Made by a program: the position numbers and the translations under genes. From an uncultured Collinsella sp. (lineage in GTDB: Bacteria > Actinomycetota > Coriobacteriia > Coriobacteriales > Coriobacteriaceae): a stretch of 51,639 nt of DNA. Below are positions 46,846 to 51,639 of the stretch, piece by piece (within the stretch, counting starts at the first letter, position 1; each line of letters starts with the position of its first letter). Location: positions 1 to 51,639 of the forward strand of contig CATWSG010000014.1 in the NCBI GenBank assembly GCA_958353395.1, given 5' to 3'. Below the pieces are notes generated by a model. The model made no database searches. It had not been told where the DNA came from and saw only the letters and a list, made by a program, of their open reading frames with translations.

Positions 46846-49019
46846 CCTCCGCTGACCTCCTTAAAGATATGTCGATAGCGCGTGGCGACCGCATCGCGCA
46901 AGGGACGCGTCGCCACGGAGTCAAGGTTGCAAGCATACCGCAAGAGCTCGACCGCGTCCAAATGGGCCCATTCGATAAGATCCTCGTCGGCGTCCAGGTC
47001 CACAAAGCGCAAGGTAACGCCGCCGTGCTGACGGTAGCCCAGGATCTCGCCCTCGTGGCGCAGACGCAGGTCCATCTGGGCGAGCGTAAAGCCGTCCGAG
47101 GTCTTTTCGAGCGACTGGAGACGGTCTTGTGCCGCCGACGCGCCACCGTTGCCCTTGGAGTGCGTCATGACCAGACAGGTGCCCGACACGCTGCCGCGGC
47201 CCACGCGACCGCGCAGCTGGTGCAGGGCCGCCAAGCCAAAGCGCTCACCGTTCTCGATGACCATGACGGTGGCGTTGGGTACGTCGACGCCCACCTCGAC
47301 CACCGTGGTCGATACGAGCACGTCGATCTCGCCGCGCTTGAAGGCATCGATCACGCGGTCCTTCTCCCCCGCCGGCATGCGGCCGTGAAGGCGCTCGATG
47401 GTAAGTCCCGGCAACGCCAGGCGCAGTCTATCGAGCTCGGTTGCCGTATCGTGGAGCGGCACAGGCACGGTCACGCGGCCCTCGTCGTCACGGGCGATAC
47501 CGGGGACATCTTCCAGCTCATCGGCCGAATCACTCGGCTCTACGAGGGGGCAGATCACATAGGCCTGCTGGCGCTTTTCATGCGCCTCGCGAATGGCGCC
47601 GTAGGCCAAGTCGCGGCTCGACTCGGTGAGCACGCGCGTCGTGACGCCCGCCCCCGGAACAGGCCGATGGCGGATGATGCTCGTGTCCAGGTCGCCGTAG
47701 ACCGAGAGCGCCAGCGTACGCGGGATGGGCGTCGCCGTCATGACGAGCAGGTCCGCACCAGGGCCTTTGGCACGCAGGGCATTGCGCTGGCCCACACCAA
47801 AGCGGTGCTGCTCGTCGATGACGACAAGCGATAGATGCTTAAAAGTCACGTTGTCCGAAAGGACCGCGTGGGTTCCAAAGAGGACGTCGAGCTCGCCCGA
47901 TTCCAACTGCGCATGGATCCGCTCGCGCTCGGCCGCCGGCGTGGCACCCGTCAGGAGCGCCCAGGACATGCCAGCCTGCGAGAGCAAGGGGCCGGTCTTA
48001 TCGGCATATTGGCGCGCCAGCACGCCCGTAGGCGCCATAACGCAGGACTGAGTACCCGAATCGGCCGCGACAGCCAGCGCACAGGCGGCGACGGCCGTCT
48101 TGCCGGTACCGACGTCGCCCAGCAGCAGGCGGTTCATCACGCGCCCGCCATCGCACATGTCGCGCAGGATGTCATGGAATGCGGCCTCCTGCTCGTCGCT
48201 CAGCGAAAACGGCAGGGCTTCCCTGAGCGCTGCCAGGTGCTCGCCCGCGGCATGGGCGTAGGGAGCGACTTCGACCAGGCCGCCGTCGTTGCGCAGGCGC
48301 AGCGCCAGCTGAAGGCAGAGGCACTCCTCATAGGCAAGGCGACGACGCGCGATGTCGCGCTCTGCCATGCTCGAGGGAAAGTGGATCGAGCGCAACGCAC
48401 GGGCATTGCTCATCAGGCGGCGCTTGACGCGTAAGCGCGCGGGAATCGGGTCGAAGGGATTGCCGACGACCTCGAGCGCGCCGCTTACGATGCGGCGCAT
48501 CCACGCCTGGCTCACGCCATCACTCACGTAATGGACCGGCAGAATGGTGCCCGCGGCACGCCCCTCCTCGAGCTTTTCGAAATGCGGAGAGGCCATCTGC
48601 TTAAAGCCGTAGGCAAACTCGACCTTACCCATCACGGCCAGGCGGTCTCCCTGCTTAAACTGCTGGGCAATCCAGGGCTGACGGAAAAAGGCGACTTGCA
48701 GCACGCCCGTCTCGTCCACCAGCGAGATCTCGGTAACCTGCATACGCGGGCGGGGCTGTTTTTGGACGATACGATCGACCGTGGCGACAATCGTGCACAC
48801 GGTACCGATGGGTGCCATCTCGATGGACCAGGAGCGCGTAAAGTCCAGGTATCGATGAGGGATATGGAGAAGGAGGTCCCCCACCGTCCGAATTCCCAGA
48901 CGGCGAAGGGCCTCCTCACGTTTACCCGAAACATATTTGAGTCGCGCGATATCCTCGTCGAGCGCATTGCTCTGGGCAAAGCGCTCCGAGACGCGCGGCA
49001 CGGAGCACAGCTCGGACAT
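46842..49019 (-). CDS. recG: ATP-dependent DNA helicase RecG
   Basis: This branch-migration helicase reverses stalled forks and resolves Holliday junctions. The 725 residues include an N-terminal OB-fold wedge domain (about 60-170), and SF2 helicase motifs GDVGTGKT (301-308), DEQHRFG in place of DEAH, TATPIPRTL and, near the end, HQLRGRVGRG. The C-terminus carries the RecG tail. The length is slightly over the usual 690. It lies ten bases after fakA and overlaps rsmD. Confidence 0.95.
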   Translation of the reverse strand: MSELCSVPRVSERFAQSNALDEDIARLKYVSGKREEALRRLGIRTVGDLLLHIPHRYLDFTRSWSIEMAPIGTVCTIVATVDRIVQKQPRPRMQVTEISLVDETGVLQVAFFRQPWIAQQFKQGDRLAVMGKVEFAYGFKQMASPHFEKLEEGRAAGTILPVHYVSDGVSQAWMRRIVSGALEVVGNPFDPIPARLRVKRRLMSNARALRSIHFPSSMAERDIARRRLAYEECLCLQLALRLRNDGGLVEVAPYAHAAGEHLAALREALPFSLSDEQEAAFHDILRDMCDGGRVMNRLLLGDVGTGKTAVAACALAVAADSGTQSCVMAPTGVLARQYADKTGPLLSQAGMSWALLTGATPAAERERIHAQLESGELDVLFGTHAVLSDNVTFKHLSLVVIDEQHRFGVGQRNALRAKGPGADLLVMTATPIPRTLALSVYGDLDTSIIRHRPVPGAGVTTRVLTESSRDLAYGAIREAHEKRQQAYVICPLVEPSDSADELEDVPGIARDDEGRVTVPVPLHDTATELDRLRLALPGLTIERLHGRMPAGEKDRVIDAFKRGEIDVLVSTTVVEVGVDVPNATVMVIENGERFGLAALHQLRGRVGRGSVSGTCLVMTHSKGNGGASAAQDRLQSLEKTSDGFTLAQMDLRLRHEGEILGYRQHGGVTLRFVDLDADEDLIEWAHLDAVELLRYACNLDSVATRPLRDAVATRYRHIFKEVSGG

Positions 49020-49029
49020 GGGCAGTTGC

Positions 49030-50691
49030 CTACTCGATCGAGAAGATCACAGGATAGAGCGGCTGCTCGCCACGATGGGCATCAATCTCCAGGTCGGGCT
49101 GAGCCTCCTCGATGGCGTCGACGATCTCCTGGAAGGCCTCATCGGACAACTCCTCGCCGGCCAGAATCGTCAGCGCGTCGCCCTCCTCTTCCTCCTGCAT
49201 GCGGTTGATGCAGTCGAGCGTGACCTGCTTCACGTCGGAGCCGACCACATCGATGGAACCGGCGATGATACCCATGACGTCACCGGAGTGAATCGGAGAG
49301 CCGTCAGAGGCGCTGGAATCGCGAACAGCACGGGTGACCTCGCCATCGCGAACCTCGCTGATGGCGTCGACCATGGCGGCAACAGCGTCCTCGAGCTCGG
49401 AATCGGGCAGGACCGCAAACAGCGCGGAGAACGCCTGGGGAACGGTCTTGGTGGGAACGACGGCGACCTTCTTATCGGTGCAGGCAGAGGCAGCGGCCTC
49501 GGCAGCCATGCGGATGTTGCCGTTGTTGGGCAGGATGATGACCGAGGTCGCGTTGACCTGGTCCACCGCGCCCAGCAGGTCGGCGGTCGAGGGGTTCATG
49601 GTCTGGCCACCGGACACGACCACGTCGACGCCGAGGGACTTGAGGATGTCGGCCTCGCCCGAACCGGCGGCAACGGCGACAAAGCCCAACGCCTTGGCGG
49701 GCTCGGCGGCCTTTTCCTGGTCCTCATGAATCTTGGCGGTACGATCGTGGGCCTCCATCTCCATGTTGTGGATAAAGACCTCATAGATCTGGCCAAGCTG
49801 CAGCATGTGCTCGAGCACCAGGTTGGGGGTGTTGGAGTGCACGTGGATCTTGTAGTCGGGGTAGGCGCCCACGAGTAGCTCGCAGTCGCCCATGGAGCCC
49901 AGGAACTTAAGGCACTCATCCTCATCAAAGGGAGCGTCGGCCTTAAAGAGGAACTCGTTGCAGTAGCGGAACTCCGAGCCCTCCCAGTCGTCGTTGGCCT
50001 CGATCTCAACGCGACCAAGGGCTGCGTCACGGGCGGAACCGGCGGAATCAAACGTGGCGGAGAAATCCTCGACAACGGTGCTGCGGCCAAGCGCGGCGGC
50101 AACAAAGTTCTCAAGGAAGATGGCAAAGCCAAAGGCGCCGGAGTCGACCACGCCGTTCTCCTTCAGAACGGGCAGCAGGTCGGGCGTGCGGGCGACGGAC
50201 TGGTAGGCCTCGACGACGATAGCATCGAGCGCGTCCTCGGCCGAGAACTTCTTCTTTTCGCACTCGTCGGCCTTGGTCGAGACATCGCGCAGCACTGTGA
50301 GGATCGTGCCCTCGATGGGCTTGCGGACAGCCTGGAAGGCAACCTTGACGGCGCGACGGAAGGCGAAGGCGATGTTGGCAGACGTAATGGGCTCGTCGGC
50401 AGAGACGAGACCCTCGGCCACGCCACGCAGGATCTGCGAGGTGATGACGCCGGAGTTGCCGCGGGCACCCATGAGGGAGCCGTGGGTGATGGCGCCGGCG
50501 ATGGCCTCCATGTCGGCATCAGCGGGAAGGGCGGAAAGCTCCTTGGTCACCGAGGCGAGCGTGAGCGACATGTTGGTGCCGGTGTCGCCGTCGGGTACGG
50601 GGAAGACGTTGAGCTTGTTGATCTCCTCGGCCTTGTCGGAAACGGCAGCCGCAGCGATCGGAAAACAGGTGCGAATGGTCTTTGCAATCAT
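49030..50691 (-). CDS. fakA: Fatty acid kinase catalytic subunit FakA (YloV-like)
   Basis: FakA phosphorylates FakB-bound fatty acids to acyl-phosphate, feeding phospholipid synthesis through PlsX/PlsY. The 553 residues have an N-terminal DhaL/DAK kinase domain with FPVPDGDTGTNM (Asp residues at 34 and 36 coordinate Mg-ATP), GARGNSGVI, and a central and C-terminal FakA module with VSGGQTMNPSTADLL and ILPNNGNI. This matches YloV. No fakB (DegV-family) gene is in the window, so the fatty acid carrier must lie elsewhere. It lies between yloU and recG, as in Bacillus. Confidence 0.92.
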   Translation of the reverse strand: MIAKTIRTCFPIAAAAVSDKAEEINKLNVFPVPDGDTGTNMSLTLASVTKELSALPADADMEAIAGAITHGSLMGARGNSGVITSQILRGVAEGLVSADEPITSANIAFAFRRAVKVAFQAVRKPIEGTILTVLRDVSTKADECEKKKFSAEDALDAIVVEAYQSVARTPDLLPVLKENGVVDSGAFGFAIFLENFVAAALGRSTVVEDFSATFDSAGSARDAALGRVEIEANDDWEGSEFRYCNEFLFKADAPFDEDECLKFLGSMGDCELLVGAYPDYKIHVHSNTPNLVLEHMLQLGQIYEVFIHNMEMEAHDRTAKIHEDQEKAAEPAKALGFVAVAAGSGEADILKSLGVDVVVSGGQTMNPSTADLLGAVDQVNATSVIILPNNGNIRMAAEAAASACTDKKVAVVPTKTVPQAFSALFAVLPDSELEDAVAAMVDAISEVRDGEVTRAVRDSSASDGSPIHSGDVMGIIAGSIDVVGSDVKQVTLDCINRMQEEEEGDALTILAGEELSDEAFQEIVDAIEEAQPDLEIDAHRGEQPLYPVIFSIE

Positions 50692-50718
50692 GGGTATTTG
50701 AATCTCCGTTTTCGGATG

Positions 50719-51075
50719 CTAGTTCAGACGGCTCTTGAGCGCGTCGATGTGGATGCCGATCTTAAGGCTGGCGGGATCGATCTGGGCGATCTCCTGCAGG
50801 GTAAAGGCAACGGAGCTCGAAAGATTGTGGCAGACGGACTTCATGTTGACGCCGTTCTCGAGCACGACGTGAAGATCGACCGTAAGGCCGTTCTCGTCGG
50901 CGGAGACAAGCACGCCCTTGCGAAGGCGCTGACCGGCAAGCAGGCGTACGCTCTCGGCGCCCTGGAGCTGTTCGGCCATACCGACGACGCCATAGCACGT
51001 CATCGCGGCATAACCGGCAATATCGGCAATAACGTCGTTCGAGACGCTCAGGCTGCCGTTAATGGTCTCAGACAC
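50719..51075 (-). CDS. yloU: Asp23/Gls24 family protein (YloU-like)
   Basis: The 118-residue Asp23/Gls24 (DUF322) protein has the usual opening NGSLSVSNDVIADIAGYAAM, a central LTVDLHVVLENGVNMK and a C-terminal KIGIHIDAL. The start is GTG at 51075 with AAGGAG upstream; an in-frame ATG lies further out at 51108. Its function is unknown, though YloU-YloV are paired across Gram-positive bacteria, hinting at a link to fatty acid use. It heads the long block ending at ffh. The usual upstream rpmB is not present; a tRNA gene is there instead. Confidence 0.83.
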   Translation of the reverse strand: MSETINGSLSVSNDVIADIAGYAAMTCYGVVGMAEQLQGAESVRLLAGQRLRKGVLVSADENGLTVDLHVVLENGVNMKSVCHNLSSSVAFTLQEIAQIDPASLKIGIHIDALKSRLN

Positions 51076-51236
51076 AAGAATCTCCTTATCTGGTGCTCGC
51101 GGCACCATCTCGTGGGAGCAATCATTGCAATATTCTACAACGAGCGCGCCATGTTGAGGTGGTGGGTCGCGGGATTACATCCTCGACACGAAATGTTGAT
51201 ATGGCAACGTTCGCGCCAGTCTATCGCGGCAAGAAA

Positions 51237-51262
51237 AAACCCGCCGCATAAGCGACGGGTTT
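51237..51262 (-). terminator. Terminator of the tRNA-Asn genes
   Basis: An 11-bp stem (51237-51247 with 51252-51262) with a 4-nt loop is followed on the minus strand by a T-run. The imperfect pair is a G-U wobble on the minus strand only. It lies seven bases past the first tRNA. Confidence 0.8.
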
Positions 51263-51269
51263 TACAACC

Positions 51270-51344
51270 TGGCTCCCCGGGTAGGACTCGAACCTACAAC
51301 AGCGCGGTTAACAGCCGCGTGCTCTACCATTGAGCTACCGAGGA
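51270..51344 (-). tRNA. tRNA-Asn(GTT)
   Basis: Minus-strand cloverleaf of 75 bases including an encoded 3' CCA. The acceptor stem pairs TCCTCGG with CCGGGGA, and the anticodon loop CTGTTAA reads GTT. T-arm GGTTCGAGTCC is intact. It is identical to the copy at 51377-51451. Confidence 0.97.
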
Positions 51345-51376
51345 ATTTAAAGCCCAACAGAAAGGGCTGGAAATTC

Positions 51377-51451
51377 TGGCTCCCCGGGTAGGACTCGAAC
51401 CTACAACAGCGCGGTTAACAGCCGCGTGCTCTACCATTGAGCTACCGAGGA
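51377..51451 (-). tRNA. tRNA-Asn(GTT), second copy
   Basis: Same 75-base sequence as the copy at 51270-51344, with encoded CCA, 32 bases upstream of it on the minus strand. The pair shares one promoter and one terminator, so they are one transcript. Such identical tandem copies usually arise by local duplication. Confidence 0.97.
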
Positions 51452-51481
51452 ATAGGTGCGTGCTCTCAAGCAACGAAGTTT

Positions 51482-51509
51482 ATTATACGGACGAATCAGC
51501 TTAGGGCAA
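51482..51509 (-). promoter_or_regulatory. Promoter of the tRNA-Asn operon
   Basis: TTGCCC (51504-51509) and a perfect TATAAT (51482-51487) are separated by 16 bases on the minus strand, about 30 bases before the first mature tRNA base. This is the best promoter in the window. Beyond it (51510-51639) I see no gene; the right end is very GC-rich. Confidence 0.75.
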
Positions 51510-51639
51510 GAACTTTTTTGAGAATTTTTCCGACCTAGTCGCTTAAGAACGTCCATTACAGTCGAAATTGTCAGCCTGGGACCATCTCGGGCTACGATTG
51601 AGGCGCGCCCAGAACGGGCCGCCGACCGGGCGCCCGCGC

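Noticed and set aside
51270..51451. tRNA-Asn pair as an integration site with an adjacent mobile element
   Set aside because: Both copies are full length and share a promoter and terminator; no integrase or partial tRNA copy is seen beside them.
51540..51639. Start of an rRNA or other RNA gene at the right edge
   Set aside because: The sequence is very GC-rich but matches no conserved rRNA, tRNA or other RNA feature I recognise.

Overview
The window looks like a chromosomal core region of a Coriobacteriia-type actinobacterium, most likely a Collinsella or close relative. This is an inference. The DNA is GC-rich (about 60 percent by eye). The order rnc / DUF177 / SepIVA-like / coaD is an actinobacterial signature, while yloU-fakA-recG, yqhY-nusB, a Bacillus-type thyA and a terminating T-box on ileS are arrangements also familiar from Firmicutes. 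That mixture fits Coriobacteriia. I saw no prophage, insertion sequence, CRISPR array, rRNA or replication origin. Almost every gene lies on the minus strand; the exceptions are a small membrane-protein gene, a glycerol-dehydrogenase-like gene, cobO and the DUF134-NifX gene.

Layout, left to right, with minus-strand operons read right to left: (1) efp-yqhY-nusB-xseB-tlyA-nadK-recN (5316 to 219), ending at a 16-bp hairpin at 85-123. (2) An M24 peptidase with its own terminator. (3) alaS-ruvX-mltG-yqeG-aroK-aroB-like (13417 to 6741); the AroB-like protein has lost its catalytic residues. (4) A plus-strand 79-residue membrane protein. (5) A stress-type sigma factor block: DUF948 protein, RsbW-like protein lacking its ATP site, SigB/F-type sigma factor and AI-2E family transporter, preceded by dgt and rarA. 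(6) A short A24 prepilin peptidase and a processive-type GT2 glycosyltransferase. (7) lspA-rluD. (8) ileS, with a T-box leader and a long structured 3' region. (9) A plus-strand iron-alcohol-dehydrogenase family gene, DUF523, ftsH, cobO, a MATE exporter and a SpoU methyltransferase. (10) thyA-dfrA, divergent from a DUF134-NifX-His-rich fusion gene; the shared region holds two matching palindromes. (11) A long translation, secretion, lipid and chromosome block: yloU-fakA-recG-rsmD-coaD-sepIVA-DUF177-rpmF-plsX-acpP-rnc-smc-ftsY-ffh (51075 to 36198). (12) Two identical tRNA-Asn genes behind a good promoter. The remaining 130 bases at the right edge show nothing I can name.

Functionally the window is mostly housekeeping: protein synthesis (ileS, alaS, efp, rpmF, tRNA-Asn), rRNA modification (tlyA, rsmD, rluD, SpoU), protein export (ffh, ftsY, lspA), phospholipid precursor supply (fakA, plsX, acpP, coaD), chromosome maintenance (smc, recN, recG, rarA), nucleotide metabolism (thyA, dfrA, dgt, nadK) and envelope work (mltG, sepIVA-like). 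The most unusual items are the DUF134-NifX fusion with an internal ribosome-binding site and start codon, the catalytically stripped AroB paralogue beside an intact aroK, the ATP-site-less RsbW-like protein beside its sigma factor, and the palindromic element between ileS and lspA.
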